Of a DNA stretch of 64,000 nt, positions 8,557-17,879 are shown piece after piece. The position numbers were made by a program, and so were the translations under genes. The notes beneath the pieces are model-generated. The model had not been told where the DNA came from, ran no database searches, and saw only the letters and a program-made list of their open reading frames with translations. This DNA comes from Govania unica. GTDB lineage: Bacteria > Pseudomonadota > Alphaproteobacteria > Sphingomonadales > Govanellaceae. Each line of letters starts with the position of its first letter. The stretch's first letter is position 1. The DNA lies in assembly GCF_027920805.1 (NCBI RefSeq), contig NZ_JANWOI010000001.1, positions 186,001 to 250,000 of the forward strand, written 5' to 3'.

Positions 8557-10020
8557 TCAGAATTCTTTAATTCTCTGAATTATTGTATATAATTCAGACT
8601 TCTCTAAGAGAAAACATGAATAAATGATGCCAGATATTGAAATAATTATAGATTTACTCCAATGTAAATTTTGATCATTCCAGCATAAAATAGATGACAG
8701 CGTTACAATAATGAATCCAGATAATAAGTAAGTTAATAGTTTTTTATTCAATGTTACTTTGTGAGCGTAGTATGAATAAGATATATAAATAATCATTGAA
8801 AAAACATAACTTAATAGAAATGCAAGTCCAATATACTCTAGATTTTTAAAAACAATTACGCTGACGCTCGCGCAAGAGAAAAACAAAATATACCATAGAA
8901 TATCGGAGAGAACGTAAATCTTCATATTTGGGAATGCCAAAACGGTCATAGCGAATATATAACTAATAATTTTAAAGAAATCTCCAATCAGCATCCACTC
9001 CATCATGGGAAGTGCGAGCATAAATTGACTACTATATAAAATATTTATTATTAAAGGTTTAAAGGCTATTACGCCAACAATAAGAGGAACCCCCACAATT
9101 AAGCTGAAGCGTACCATCATAAGGATGAGAGGTGTAATTTGGTGGCGGTTGGCGACGGCAGCAAGAGTGGGCATATAATAGGTGGAAAAGGAAGACAGCA
9201 GGACTGTTACGTACATCATGCTGAGTGTCCAGGCGGTGTCAAAGTAGCCTGCTTCCTTAATTCCCAAATGACGGGAGATTAAGATGCGCAACGCCAGCAA
9301 GGTTACCATACCCGCCAGGCCCGATATCAGACTGCTGGCCGCGAAGGCTAGAAATTGTCTAGCGCCGGGTTGATCGAAACTGTGTTGCATGGCAGACCAA
9401 ACACCTGACAACCAGCCTGCTTTCCAGCAACGCCATGCATAGAACAGAAATGTGCTTCCGCTGGTCAGGGTGATCAGCCCGATAAAAGCGATGACATTCC
9501 CTTGCTGAAACCACAGGCCAACCGGGTAAGCCATTGCCACCCAGCCGAGCCCTGCAATCACAGGGCCTATCGCCAAAGTTCCGATTCCGCGGTGAGCGTT
9601 AATGACGCCGGCGACAAAGGATGTGCTTGCAGCGAGGACGCCGGGCACGATCATGCAGTAAATGAGCAGGGTTTGATTGGAGACGGTTCCGGCAAAAATA
9701 AACCGCCCAAGCGGGGCAGCAAAAGCAAACATTGCACAGACGAAAACAAACGACCAGATCAACAGAATCCACAATATCGTCGCTGTATAGAAAGGCTGGC
9801 GCTCAGGTGGTCTACTAATGATGCCCTGTGTCATTGCAGTTTGTCCATTCAAACCGCAAACAAGAAGTAGAGTCTGATGAAGCTGACGGATAATGGATAG
9901 GACGCCCATACCTGCCGGGCCAATAAGTATGGCCAGAATTTTTGTTGCAACGGCGGCTAATAATAAACCGATAAGTGTGCCACCTGCCGTTTTAATGGCC
10001 GCTTTTGCAATTTCAAGCAT
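8557..10020 (-). CDS. wzx: lipid-linked repeat-unit flippase (Wzx/O-antigen translocase)
   Basis: The 487-residue protein has about twelve to fourteen membrane segments and the MATE/MOP-type opening AAIKTAGGTLIGLLLAAVATK, close to WzxE-like O-antigen translocases. It would flip the undecaprenyl-linked repeat to the periplasm. It begins 28 bp after the aminotransferase. Composition shifts sharply within the gene. The 5' part (roughly 9120-10020) has ordinary composition (28 of 60 G/C in 9241-9300), while the 3' part is very AT-rich (15 of 60 in 8641-8700). This looks like a recombination joint inside the gene, although flippase genes are often AT-rich. Confidence 0.88.
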   Translation of the reverse strand: MLEIAKAAIKTAGGTLIGLLLAAVATKILAILIGPAGMGVLSIIRQLHQTLLLVCGLNGQTAMTQGIISRPPERQPFYTATILWILLIWSFVFVCAMFAFAAPLGRFIFAGTVSNQTLLIYCMIVPGVLAASTSFVAGVINAHRGIGTLAIGPVIAGLGWVAMAYPVGLWFQQGNVIAFIGLITLTSGSTFLFYAWRCWKAGWLSGVWSAMQHSFDQPGARQFLAFAASSLISGLAGMVTLLALRILISRHLGIKEAGYFDTAWTLSMMYVTVLLSSFSTYYMPTLAAVANRHQITPLILMMVRFSLIVGVPLIVGVIAFKPLIINILYSSQFMLALPMMEWMLIGDFFKIISYIFAMTVLAFPNMKIYVLSDILWYILFFSCASVSVIVFKNLEYIGLAFLLSYVFSMIIYISYSYYAHKVTLNKKLLTYLLSGFIIVTLSSILCWNDQNLHWSKSIIISISGIIYSCFLLEKSELYTIIQRIKEF

Positions 10021-10048
10021 GATAGTTTCTGTAGCCGGAGGCCATATG

Positions 10049-11161
10049 TTAGTCCTGAAAAAATATTATTGTGTTTTTTAGAGCAACAATAGTTGCGTTT
10101 AATTGTTCTGTTGGCAGATGCGGTCCGATAGGCAGGCTCATGACTTCGTTATGGATTGTTTCTGCGATAGGCAACGCGCCGGAAGTCATTTCGAGATCAG
10201 CATAGGCGGGTTGCAAATGCGGCGGTACCGGATAATGGATCATCGATGAAACGTCAGCGGTTTGGAGCTGCTGTCGGATGCGCTCTCTGTCTTGTGTACG
10301 GACGACGAACAAATGCCAGACGGGTTCGGCCCAGTCCGGGACAGTGGGGAGTATCAAGGGACTGTTGCTTAAGGCCGTCAGATAGGCTTGGGCAATAGCT
10401 TTGCGACGGGCATTCCAGTTGTCGAGATGGGGCAGCTTAACGCGCAGGAATGCGGCTTGGAGGGGATCCAGGCGGGAGTTCACCCCCTGCAGCTCATTAT
10501 GATATTTGACGCGCGAGCCATAGTTTCGCAGCATGCGGACCCGCTCGGCCAAAGCGGCATCGTCGGTGGTGATGGCCCCACCATCGCCAAATGCACCGAG
10601 GTTTTTTCCGGGGTAGAAGCTGAATCCCGAGGCGTCGCCCAGGGAACCGGCCCGGCGCCCGCGGTATCGGGATCCGTGCGCCTGGGCACTGTCTTCGAGG
10701 ACCTTCAGGTTATGCTTGCGGGCGATGGCATTGATCCGGTCCATATCCGCGGGTTGGCCGTAAAGATGAACGGGCATTATGGCCCGCGTTCGCGGCGTGA
10801 TGGCGGCTTCGATCAGATCCGGGTCAAGATTATAGGTCGTGATGTCGGGCTCCACCGGAACCGGGGTCGCGCCCACATAAGTCACGGCAAGCCAGCTGGC
10901 GATATAGGTATTTGACGGCACAATGACTTCATCGCCAGGGCCGATCTCCCAGGCCCGCAACACCAGCATCAAGGCGTCAAGGCCATTAGCGACACCGATA
11001 CAATGCCGAGTCCCGCAATAGGCGGCGAATTCCTGCTCAAAGGCTTCGACCTCATCGCCGAGAATATACCATCCAGAATCCATGACGCGGGCATAGGCGG
11101 CATCAAACTCGTCCTTGAGTTCGAGGTAGGTCGCCTTGAGATCAAGAAAAGGAACGGTCAT
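10049..11161 (-). CDS. fdtB: dTDP-3-keto-6-deoxyhexose aminotransferase (DegT/DnrJ/EryC1/StrS family)
   Basis: The 370-residue PLP enzyme belongs to the sugar aminotransferase family. The Schiff-base lysine is Lys186 in [17 protein letters not shown], the cofactor region shows [12 protein letters not shown] and EDSAQAHGS, and the acceptor loop is [14 protein letters not shown]. With the ketoisomerase directly upstream (four-base overlap), it should aminate C3 of dTDP-3-keto-6-deoxyhexose to give dTDP-Fuc3N or dTDP-Qui3N. The symbol is given for the pathway type; sequence reading alone cannot tell FdtB from QdtB. Confidence 0.88.
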   Translation of the reverse strand: MTVPFLDLKATYLELKDEFDAAYARVMDSGWYILGDEVEAFEQEFAAYCGTRHCIGVANGLDALMLVLRAWEIGPGDEVIVPSNTYIASWLAVTYVGATPVPVEPDITTYNLDPDLIEAAITPRTRAIMPVHLYGQPADMDRINAIARKHNLKVLEDSAQAHGSRYRGRRAGSLGDASGFSFYPGKNLGAFGDGGAITTDDAALAERVRMLRNYGSRVKYHNELQGVNSRLDPLQAAFLRVKLPHLDNWNARRKAIAQAYLTALSNSPLILPTVPDWAEPVWHLFVVRTQDRERIRQQLQTADVSSMIHYPVPPHLQPAYADLEMTSGALPIAETIHNEVMSLPIGPHLPTEQLNATIVALKNTIIFFQD

Positions 11162-11571
11162 TCACACCCTCTCGCCGCATCGCAAAAGCTGCGGTAATCA
11201 CGATAATAGTCATCTTCACTGTAATAGTCGGACGCAACGGCCAGGCACACCGCGCCGTCGGAGAAGTCATCAAGATCTAGCCAGGTCATGGGACTGATAT
11301 AAAGCCCCTGGTTGGGTTCCGACAGCACGAGTGATTTGCGATTGCTGCCGTCATCCAGCAAAACGGTGAACCGTCCATGGATGGGGATCAACACACGCTT
11401 GCATTTCTTATGTGCATGCGCGCCCCGCGACTGTTGGGGCTTTATGTCATAGAGATAGTAAATTCGTTTGATGGCGAAGGGGATATGCCGGTCGCCTTCC
11501 AAAAAACTCAGACTGCCGCGCTCATCATCAAGGCGCGGCAGTGTAATGAGCTGGCAGTCGGCAAGAGACAT
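11158..11571 (-). CDS. fdtA: dTDP-4-keto-6-deoxyhexose 3,4-ketoisomerase (FdtA/QdtA cupin)
   Basis: The 137-residue protein is a single cupin domain of the WxcM-like/FdtA family. It has the family hallmarks [18 protein letters not shown], the catalytic-site segment [18 protein letters not shown] and [10 protein letters not shown]. It converts the RfbB product dTDP-4-keto-6-deoxyglucose to the 3-keto isomer for the aminotransferase that follows. The product may be gluco- (QdtA) or galacto-configured (FdtA), which I cannot distinguish. Its length matches the family. It is separated by one base from the methyltransferase upstream. Confidence 0.9.
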   Translation of the reverse strand: MSLADCQLITLPRLDDERGSLSFLEGDRHIPFAIKRIYYLYDIKPQQSRGAHAHKKCKRVLIPIHGRFTVLLDDGSNRKSLVLSEPNQGLYISPMTWLDLDDFSDGAVCLAVASDYYSEDDYYRDYRSFCDAARGCE

Positions 11572-11572
11572 G

Positions 11573-12283
11573 TTACAGGCCTGCTACAACGTATATTTCG
11601 CCGGCGATGTCGGGATAACGCTCTCCGAGCGTCATGAATGCCTTTAACAGTTCTGGGCTCCAGCTGTCCTCGATCTGTTTGTTGGACAGTGGCTTCATCC
11701 AATAACCGCCAAATTGTTTGATCTTGAGGCCAGCGGCCAGAAAATCCCGACGATAAGTTTCCGGATTATAAACCCGGCGATGACCGTGGTGGCGGTCCGG
11801 CTCGTTCAATTGCTCTTCGAAAGACAGCATTTCCATAATGACGGCAGCCTGTCGATGCAGAGACCGACTGTTCGGAACCGCGGCCAGAATTTGTCCGGTC
11901 GGTGTCAGCCAGTTCCGTGCATGGCGCAGAATATCGACGGGGTCTTCCACATGCTCGAGCACATGGCCGAGGATAATGTTATCGAATTTTTGAGTTGGCT
12001 TATATTCTTCAAAGAGAGCGTGCACGACGTTTATTGAAGGGTGCCGTTTGGTCAGGCTCTGGCAGAAAATTTCCGATCCTTCGACCACGGTCAAGGAATT
12101 GGGCAGATCGACGAGAAGGTCGGTCATGATCCCTTCCGCCGGGCCCATTTCCAGAATCGATCCGTTGTTCATGAATCTTTTGAAAATATCAAAACAATGG
12201 ACAATCGTATCGCGATTAACACCGGCACAATACAGTGACTGGCTGGCGATATCGGCCAGGCGAGTTTTTTCCTCGTTCATCAT
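11573..12283 (-). CDS. class I SAM-dependent methyltransferase
   Basis: The 236-residue protein has motif I as ILEMGPAEGIMTDLL (43-57), then VVEGSE, and a post-II region NIILGHVLEHVEDPVDILRHA. It belongs to the Methyltransf_23/11 group common in O-antigen loci. Two in-frame Met codons stand at 12283 and 12280. It sits directly against the stop of the VOC gene upstream, inside the FkbH-ACP-GNAT-VOC group. A substrate on the acyl side chain, such as O-methylation of a glyceryl unit, is possible but unproven. Confidence 0.85.
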   Translation of the reverse strand: MMNEEKTRLADIASQSLYCAGVNRDTIVHCFDIFKRFMNNGSILEMGPAEGIMTDLLVDLPNSLTVVEGSEIFCQSLTKRHPSINVVHALFEEYKPTQKFDNIILGHVLEHVEDPVDILRHARNWLTPTGQILAAVPNSRSLHRQAAVIMEMLSFEEQLNEPDRHHGHRRVYNPETYRRDFLAAGLKIKQFGGYWMKPLSNKQIEDSWSPELLKAFMTLGERYPDIAGEIYVVAGL

Positions 12284-12682
12284 CTACCTTTCAATCCACT
12301 CAACCAGCGCCATATTTGGCATCATCATAAAACATATGTTCCGGCCATTGAAGGCAACGGCGGGAACCGGAGCGACGATCAGCTTGCCGCGTCGCTCAAG
12401 GGCTGCGGCGATTGCTGCGTCCATATTTTCGACTGTATAGGCCATATGGTAAAATTTTACCCCCCGTTTCAGCCAGTCTTCCAGCACACCACCCCGGGCG
12501 AGCTGAGATACGAGCTCAAGCCTTGGGCCGCCGCCGGTCAGAAAACGACCGCGAATGCCTTGAATGGGGTCTTCAAAATCCGGACCTTCCGCTGCATAAC
12601 CCAAAGCGGCAAAGGCAAGCTGTTCGCGGTTGAAGTCGGTGCAGGCGATTCCGATATGGTGAAACTCGTTGCCGGAAATCAT
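12284..12682 (-). CDS. VOC-superfamily protein (glyoxalase/epimerase-like fold)
   Basis: The 132-residue protein has the paired beta-alpha-beta-beta-beta modules of the VOC fold. The first module opens FHHIGIACTDFNREQ, and the second has KFYHMAYTVENMDAAIAAA and ends in NMALVEWIER. His8 (the second His of FHH), a histidine in the YHMAY strand and Glu129 are in the places that usually hold the divalent metal. The ATG at 12682 overlaps the stop of the GNAT gene by four bases (ATGA); an upstream extension of the reading frame lacks family similarity, so this start is preferred. Methylmalonyl-CoA epimerase-like chemistry on the ACP-bound acyl group is one possibility. The function is unknown. Confidence 0.8.
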   Translation of the reverse strand: MISGNEFHHIGIACTDFNREQLAFAALGYAAEGPDFEDPIQGIRGRFLTGGGPRLELVSQLARGGVLEDWLKRGVKFYHMAYTVENMDAAIAAALERRGKLIVAPVPAVAFNGRNICFMMMPNMALVEWIER

Positions 12683-13272
12683 GACGTTGCCTCGCTGCGC
12701 TGCAGGAGTTTTGCTAGGCGTTCGCATAATTTTTTTAAACGCAAAGAAATGGTACCCCAGTCGTTGCGGACGACACCATGTTCTATAGCGTCGTGGGAAC
12801 GGCCATTGAGCTCGAACAGGCCGGGTAGGACGGCTTGTCGTTTCACGCCAAAAGAATCGTGAAAGGAGACGACTTTTTCGTTGTCGGCAACCGTGCGGCA
12901 ATAGACGTAATCAAGTCCCAATTGCTCAAAGGCAATCCGATAGATCAGCCAGGCACTTTCAGTTGCCGCTTTCGAGCCCGGGAGGAGAATCCAGCGGCCC
13001 CATTCAGCCTTTGTATGGTCCTTATCTAAATCATACAGACCTATGGTCCCTTCGGGCTGTCCGTCTTGATTTTCGATAATGAAGTAATAGTCTCCGCTCC
13101 GCTCCTCATAGGCTTTAAACCAAAGCTCCTGATCAGCGAGACAGCTGGACGTGGCATTTATATACCTAGCAAGCTCAGGGTTGTTTCTGAGCTTCAGAAT
13201 AAAGGCGCTATCGTCAACCGTTGCCGGCCTCAGTCGATAGGCAAAGCCGGTAATGGAAATGTCATGCCGCAT
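12679..13272 (-). CDS. GNAT-family acyltransferase
   Basis: The 197-residue protein has the RimJ/PseH-like GNAT fold. It begins FAYRLRPATVDDSAFILKLRNNP, continues with WFKAYEERSGDYYFIIENQDGQPEGTIGLYD, then a short loop WGRWILLPGSKAATES at the pantetheine site, and ends the core with VADNEKVVSFHDSFGVKR. The ATG at 13272 is chosen over an upstream TTG in frame; it overlaps the ACP stop by 11 bp. With an ACP gene directly upstream and an amino-sugar pathway in the same operon, the likely job is N-acylation of the 3-amino sugar, perhaps with an ACP-borne acyl group. That is inference from context. Confidence 0.82.
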   Translation of the reverse strand: MRHDISITGFAYRLRPATVDDSAFILKLRNNPELARYINATSSCLADQELWFKAYEERSGDYYFIIENQDGQPEGTIGLYDLDKDHTKAEWGRWILLPGSKAATESAWLIYRIAFEQLGLDYVYCRTVADNEKVVSFHDSFGVKRQAVLPGLFELNGRSHDAIEHGVVRNDWGTISLRLKKLCERLAKLLQRSEATS

Positions 13273-13495
13273 TGTATGTTTCGATGCAGGCGACAATGGC
13301 GTCGATGCTGGTCATTTGCGTCATGTCATTTTCGTCAAAGCTGACCTCGAAGGCGTCTTCCAAAGCGAAAATGAGTTCGACATGCTTGAGAGAATCCCAG
13401 CCCTCCTCGGTTTCTCGGGAGATCTCGATTCCCGACGCAAAATCCTTCTGAAGGACCAGCGACAAAATCTCGGTAATTTTCTGCCTTGTCAGCAT
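13262..13495 (-). CDS. acyl carrier protein
   Basis: The 77-residue protein is a stand-alone carrier protein. The phosphopantetheine site is Ser35 in the motif GWDSLKHVELI, and the domain is acidic with the usual four-helix pattern (IFALEDAFEVSFDENDMTQM). It lies 15 bp after the FkbH-like gene and overlaps the GNAT gene. Carrier proteins next to FkbH-like proteins receive a three-carbon glyceryl unit derived from 1,3-bisphosphoglycerate in several pathways. This one is therefore more likely dedicated to the polysaccharide than to fatty-acid synthesis. Confidence 0.93.
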   Translation of the reverse strand: MLTRQKITEILSLVLQKDFASGIEISRETEEGWDSLKHVELIFALEDAFEVSFDENDMTQMTSIDAIVACIETYNAA

Positions 13496-13510
13496 CGTAT
13501 TGGGCTTTCT

Positions 13511-15211
13511 TCAGGCGGACCGAACCAGTATGGAAATATCGAGAATTTCTTTAGCCTTTGGCGGCGGCCATGGCAATGTGATATAGCCGTTCGCGGTTAT
13601 TTCTGTCAAAGCCGCAAAAGCGCGTAGCCAGGATCGCCCGGGTTCGTTCCGCGGCCCCGTGACATGATGGATGGTCAGGTCATGAGGGGTGAAATCCGGA
13701 TAGGCGATTTCGATGGCCTTGATCAGCAGTAGGTCTTCGATATTCCGCCCGAGCGCGCGACAGGACACGCAAAGTTCCGACACCTCGATCGTCCCGCCAT
13801 GGCGTTTCAGGAAGACGGCGGCGATATTGCCACTGTCTGACAGGCGGTCGGACATCGAAATGGTGACAAGTCGATTGTCGGGATCCTGCACCCAGGCGGC
13901 GACCTCGGCTTCGGTGAAGCGTCGCAAGCTGAGAATGAATTGATTGGTTTTATTGGCCAGACTGTGCGCCCGCGATAGTTGGCTTGGGTCGTTCACGGAA
14001 ATAGCCAGTTTCGTTGCGAGGCTTGCAAGGTAGTCGGCGGGGTTGAGGCTTTGCGTCCGCAGGGCGGCGCGCTGTTCGGCTGCGGCGAGATCATTCACCC
14101 GTAATTGATCGGTGGCGTCAGCGCTAACAGCCCGGAGGTTCGGATAGTCGGTCAGGGCATTAAGGGCATGGGTGGGGTCGGCAGCATAAATAACCTTGAT
14201 ATCCGGTTGAAGTGCCGTGACCTCAGCCAGTTCGCCGGTGTTGTCGTCAAGATAGAGGGTGGCATCAAGGCCAATCCGCAATTTTTCGGCAATGGTTGCG
14301 AGTCCGCTCGATTTGCGGCCCCAGCTTACGGACATGACCGAGAAATCATGACGTTGAAGGGGAAAATCCTTGCGCGTCTCAAAAAGGCGCTCGACATCTT
14401 GGGGGTCGTTCTTGGAAATAACGGCAAGAAAGAGACCGCTATCGCGCAATTCTCGCAGCTTTTCCTGCAAGAGTTTGTGCGCGGGGGTCAGCTCTAGTCC
14501 TTCCGGGCCATCTTCACCGAGTACGCCGGCATAAAGTGTGTTGTCGAGATCAAGTGCGATTGCCTTGAGACGGGGGCGCAGGGATGCGGGAAGGATGTCA
14601 AGCCCCAGGTGGCGCGCGATCATCAGATTGGCAGTCCCGCTCAAGGTCGTTGCTCCGACAGCGGCAAGGCGGCGATCAAGAAAGGCATCACCAAGATCTT
14701 CATAAATGGGGAGAAGATCGATGACTCTCACGCCGCTTACCGTCTTGACCACCTCCTGTAGCAAGCTATTGAAGCCGTTGGCGGTTTCATGGTCGGCGGG
14801 CCAGTTATTGATCAGGATGGGGGCCGTGCTCAGCTGGCGGAGCGCGGCGCAGCGTGCCCGGAGCCAGTCGGTGAGCGTCGCGGCATCCATCCGGTCACGA
14901 TAACGTTCATGGTCGAGCCAGATGAGTTCCACATCTGCATCACTCTCAAGGGCTTGAAAGGGCAGGCTGTCGTCGTAATCGCTGAATTCAAATTGCCCGG
15001 CGAGATCGGCATAGGCAAGAAAGGGGGCAATGGTTTGCTGAATATATTCAAATGGCGCGTTACGGTGGACGCGAACCGCGATGTCTGTGCAGGGCCAGCT
15101 GGCCTTCAGCCGCAACAGTTGCAGTCGCTGCGGGCGCGGCGCAAAAATAATCTCCTGCCAATCAATCTTGGCGAGTGGAGGAGCGATGATCGAGGACGGT
15201 TCTGCGGTCAT
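13511..15211 (-). CDS. FkbH-like HAD-superfamily subfamily IIIC protein
   Basis: The 566-residue protein has the three-part FkbH-like architecture: an N-terminal SGNH-like region (about 20-210, with APILINNWPADHET), a HAD domain starting at Asp221 in ALDLDNTLYAGVLGEDG (about 217-350, with VISKNDP and LYLDDNTGELAEV), and a C-terminal GNAT-like region (about 400-545). Characterised relatives load a glyceryl group from 1,3-bisphosphoglycerate onto an ACP and remove its phosphate. The next gene is an ACP, which supports the same role here. The ATG at 15211 lies 26 bp after rfbA. In this locus the unit would feed an acyl decoration on an amino sugar. Confidence 0.88.
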   Translation of the reverse strand: MTAEPSSIIAPPLAKIDWQEIIFAPRPQRLQLLRLKASWPCTDIAVRVHRNAPFEYIQQTIAPFLAYADLAGQFEFSDYDDSLPFQALESDADVELIWLDHERYRDRMDAATLTDWLRARCAALRQLSTAPILINNWPADHETANGFNSLLQEVVKTVSGVRVIDLLPIYEDLGDAFLDRRLAAVGATTLSGTANLMIARHLGLDILPASLRPRLKAIALDLDNTLYAGVLGEDGPEGLELTPAHKLLQEKLRELRDSGLFLAVISKNDPQDVERLFETRKDFPLQRHDFSVMSVSWGRKSSGLATIAEKLRIGLDATLYLDDNTGELAEVTALQPDIKVIYAADPTHALNALTDYPNLRAVSADATDQLRVNDLAAAEQRAALRTQSLNPADYLASLATKLAISVNDPSQLSRAHSLANKTNQFILSLRRFTEAEVAAWVQDPDNRLVTISMSDRLSDSGNIAAVFLKRHGGTIEVSELCVSCRALGRNIEDLLLIKAIEIAYPDFTPHDLTIHHVTGPRNEPGRSWLRAFAALTEITANGYITLPWPPPKAKEILDISILVRSA

Positions 15212-15237
15212 GAATATAGGCTCTTCGGCTCGCCAGA

Positions 15238-16122
15238 TCAGACGATTGCCTGGAGGTTTTCGGAGACGATGAAAGCAAGATACTTGCTGTATTGCGAATT
15301 CTTGATGGTTCGGATGATAGCTTGAATGTCGTCAAGCGAGATCCACCCGTTCCGAAAGGCGATTTCTTCAAGACAGGCGATTTTGTACCCTTGGCGATGC
15401 TCGATCGTCTGAACGAAATGAGAAGCTTCGAGCAGCGTGTCATGGGTTCCGGTGTCAAGCCAGGCAAAGCCGCGGCCAAGAATTTCTACGGTCAGTTTAT
15501 TACGTTCGAGATAGACGCGATTGACATCCGTTATTTCAAGCTCGCCGCGAGCGGATGGCTTGATGGATTTTGCAATCTCCACAACGTCAGTGTCGTAAAA
15601 ATAGAGGCCGGTGACGGCGTAACGCGATTTCGGTTGGGCGGGTTTTTCCTCAATGGAGATGGCGCGCATGGTGCTGTCAAATTCAACAACGCCGAAAGCC
15701 TCGGGATTTTGGACGCCATAGCCAAAGACCGTTGCTCCGCTTTCGCGTGCGGCGGCGCTTCGCAGCAAGGAGGTAAAGCCCTGACCATAAAATATATTGT
15801 CTCCAAGGGCGAGCGCACAGCGATCAGCCCCGATAAAGTCTTCACCGATCAGAAATGCTTGTGCCAACCCGTCGGGAGAGGATTGTACGGCATAGGAGAT
15901 GGAGATTCCCCACTGGGATCCATCCCCAAGAAGCAATTCAAATCGTGGCGTATCCTGAGGAGTTGAGATCACTAGAATATCCCGGATGCCGGCCAACATC
16001 AGAGCCGATAGGGGATAATAGATCATTGGCTTATCATAGACGGGCAAAAGTTGCTTTGAAACGGCTTGAGTGACCGGATACAGCCGCGTTCCGGACCCTC
16101 CAGCGAGAATAATGCCTTTCAT
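15238..16122 (-). CDS. rfbA: glucose-1-phosphate thymidylyltransferase
   Basis: The 294-residue enzyme makes dTDP-glucose from dTTP and glucose-1-phosphate, the first step of the dTDP-sugar pathway. It shows the full nucleotide-binding signature [11 protein letters not shown] (8-18), then [18 protein letters not shown], the [10 protein letters not shown] motif, [19 protein letters not shown], and the [12 protein letters not shown] segment. The length matches RfbA/RmlA. The gene is 13 bp after rfbB in the same operon. No RmlC or RmlD is in the window, which agrees with an amino sugar rather than rhamnose as the product. Confidence 0.96.
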   Translation of the reverse strand: MKGIILAGGSGTRLYPVTQAVSKQLLPVYDKPMIYYPLSALMLAGIRDILVISTPQDTPRFELLLGDGSQWGISISYAVQSSPDGLAQAFLIGEDFIGADRCALALGDNIFYGQGFTSLLRSAAARESGATVFGYGVQNPEAFGVVEFDSTMRAISIEEKPAQPKSRYAVTGLYFYDTDVVEIAKSIKPSARGELEITDVNRVYLERNKLTVEILGRGFAWLDTGTHDTLLEASHFVQTIEHRQGYKIACLEEIAFRNGWISLDDIQAIIRTIKNSQYSKYLAFIVSENLQAIV

Positions 16123-16135
16123 CGAACTCTATTCC

Positions 16136-17206
16136 TTACCCGATGTTTCTTTGTTCATAGTTCCGGTCCATCCAGGTGCGGTAGTCGCCACTTGTAACGG
16201 ATTCCAGCCAGGTCAAATTATTTAGATACCATTCAATCGTTTTTCGGATTCCGGTTTCGAATGTATCATCTGGTGTCCAGCCCAGTTCATTTTTCATCTT
16301 TTGGGCATCGATGGCATAACGGCGATCATGGCCGGGCCGGTCGGTGACATAAGTGATAAGCCGTTTGTAGCTGCCAGCGGGATTGGGCTGAAGATCGTCC
16401 AGAATATCGCAAATGGTGGTGACGATTTCGATATTGGTCTTTTCGTTGTACCCGCCGATGTTATAGGTCTCGCCAAGGCGGCCTTTATCCAGCACGACGC
16501 GGATCGCGGCGCAATGATCTTTCACATAAAGCCAATCGCGCACGTTCAAGCCGTCGCCATAAATCGGCAGTGGCTTGCCGTTCAGGGCATTGATGATCAT
16601 CAGCGGGATGAGCTTTTCGGGGAACTGGAAGGGGCCGTAATTGTTCGAACAATTGGTCGTCAGTACCGGCAGGCCATAGGTGTGATGCCAGGCCCGGACC
16701 ATGTGGTCGCTTGCCGCCTTGCTGGCCGAATAGGGGCTGTTCGGGGCAAAGGCCGTGGTTTCGCAAAAGGCGGGATCTTGGGGAGCAAGCGAGCCATAGA
16801 CTTCATCGGTCGAGACATGGAGGAAGCGGAATGTCGCTTTGTCCTCGCCCTCTAGTTTTTCCCAATAGTTGCGCGTGGCCTGCAACAGATTAAAGGTCCC
16901 GACCACATTGGTCTGGATGAAATCGCCAGGGCCATGGATGGAGCGATCCACATGGCTTTCGGCCGCGAAATTGATGATTGCGGTGGGTTTGTGCTCGGTC
17001 AGCAGGCTCTCGATAAAGCCCTGATCAGCGATATCGCCATGGCAGAAAATATGCGGCTCTGTTTCCGCGAGACAGGACAGATTTTGCAGATTTCCGGCAT
17101 AAGTCAGCTTGTCGACGTTGATAACGCGGGATGGAGACTGCTGGAGCCACTCAATAATGAAATTGGATCCGATAAAGCCCGCGCCACCAGTTACCAAAAT
17201 GCTCAT
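16136..17206 (-). CDS. rfbB: dTDP-glucose 4,6-dehydratase
   Basis: The 356-residue extended SDR converts dTDP-glucose to dTDP-4-keto-6-deoxyglucose. It has the NAD motif GGAGFIGSN (7-15), the catalytic STDEVYG segment (132-138, with Thr133, Asp134 and Glu135) and Tyr159-Ser-Ala-Ser-Lys163. The C-terminal RPGHDRRYAID is also typical. Its start at 17206 is the most upstream of the polysaccharide genes on this strand. The main operon promoter should therefore lie in the roughly 500-bp region between it and the integrated element. Confidence 0.97.
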   Translation of the reverse strand: MSILVTGGAGFIGSNFIIEWLQQSPSRVINVDKLTYAGNLQNLSCLAETEPHIFCHGDIADQGFIESLLTEHKPTAIINFAAESHVDRSIHGPGDFIQTNVVGTFNLLQATRNYWEKLEGEDKATFRFLHVSTDEVYGSLAPQDPAFCETTAFAPNSPYSASKAASDHMVRAWHHTYGLPVLTTNCSNNYGPFQFPEKLIPLMIINALNGKPLPIYGDGLNVRDWLYVKDHCAAIRVVLDKGRLGETYNIGGYNEKTNIEIVTTICDILDDLQPNPAGSYKRLITYVTDRPGHDRRYAIDAQKMKNELGWTPDDTFETGIRKTIEWYLNNLTWLESVTSGDYRTWMDRNYEQRNIG

Positions 17207-17704
17207 ATCTGCGTTATATCCAATTTAAATTGACTAGCCTGTCGCCTGTGGTGGGTTCGGGGAACGATTTCTCACGGAATTATTCAGTTATTGTTCCTGA
17301 ATGTATATTCATCTGGCCCCTATTGATCTGCTTAAATTTTACAGTTCTGGATATTATGATTACGGGTGCGCTAAACAAAGAGCAAAGCGAGCCATATAAC
17401 AAGAGATTTATGTAACTATTAAACAAAATGGGAAGACGAGGGAAGAGGGGCTGTATTTTTCCGTGCGGCCGAGGACCATGTGGCGAGCCTTGCACGAACC
17501 GGGAGCGCTCTTTTTTGGAAACTTGCGTATGGCCCTTGATTCAGTCAGTGACCCAGCTGTCGGCGGCCTCAAATTCGGGTCCGGCGAGAACTCCTGTGAC
17601 ATTCGGCCCGCTAGTTGCCGACAAGGTTGCTTGTTATATAGAGTTGGTGGGAAGTGAGGGTGCCGACGACCTGAGGAGGTTTCGTTGACCTAACCGCGTG
17701 ATAA
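17207..17704. other. intergenic region between the polysaccharide locus and the integrated element
   Basis: This stretch of almost 500 bp has no convincing gene on either strand; the short frames present have no start context or recognisable composition. The part next to rfbB (17207-17420) is AT-rich and is the likely site of the promoter for the minus-strand operon, but I could not fix a -35/-10 pair. It ends at the left 45-bp attachment repeat. Confidence 0.5.
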
Positions 17705-17749
17705 TGGTGCCCGGGGCCGGAATCGAACCAGCGACACACGGATTTTCAA
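17705..17749. repeat. left attachment repeat (tRNA-Phe 3' fragment)
   Basis: These 45 bases are identical to 24297-24341 and correspond, on the minus strand, to the anticodon loop through the CCA end of tRNA-Phe. The sequence after 17749 departs from the tRNA, so this is a displaced 3' end, not a functional tRNA. Confidence 0.95.
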
Positions 17750-17879
17750 GCTGATAAGAGGTCTTTTCTATCAAAGGCTTGGCAACAAACCGCCCTCCTT
17801 CAGGCCATCATTTTTCAAGGGCTTAGCGATAGCCTTGCAAACTTAAAAGCCGGTTCTTCCCCGGTTTCGGGGGTGCGTC

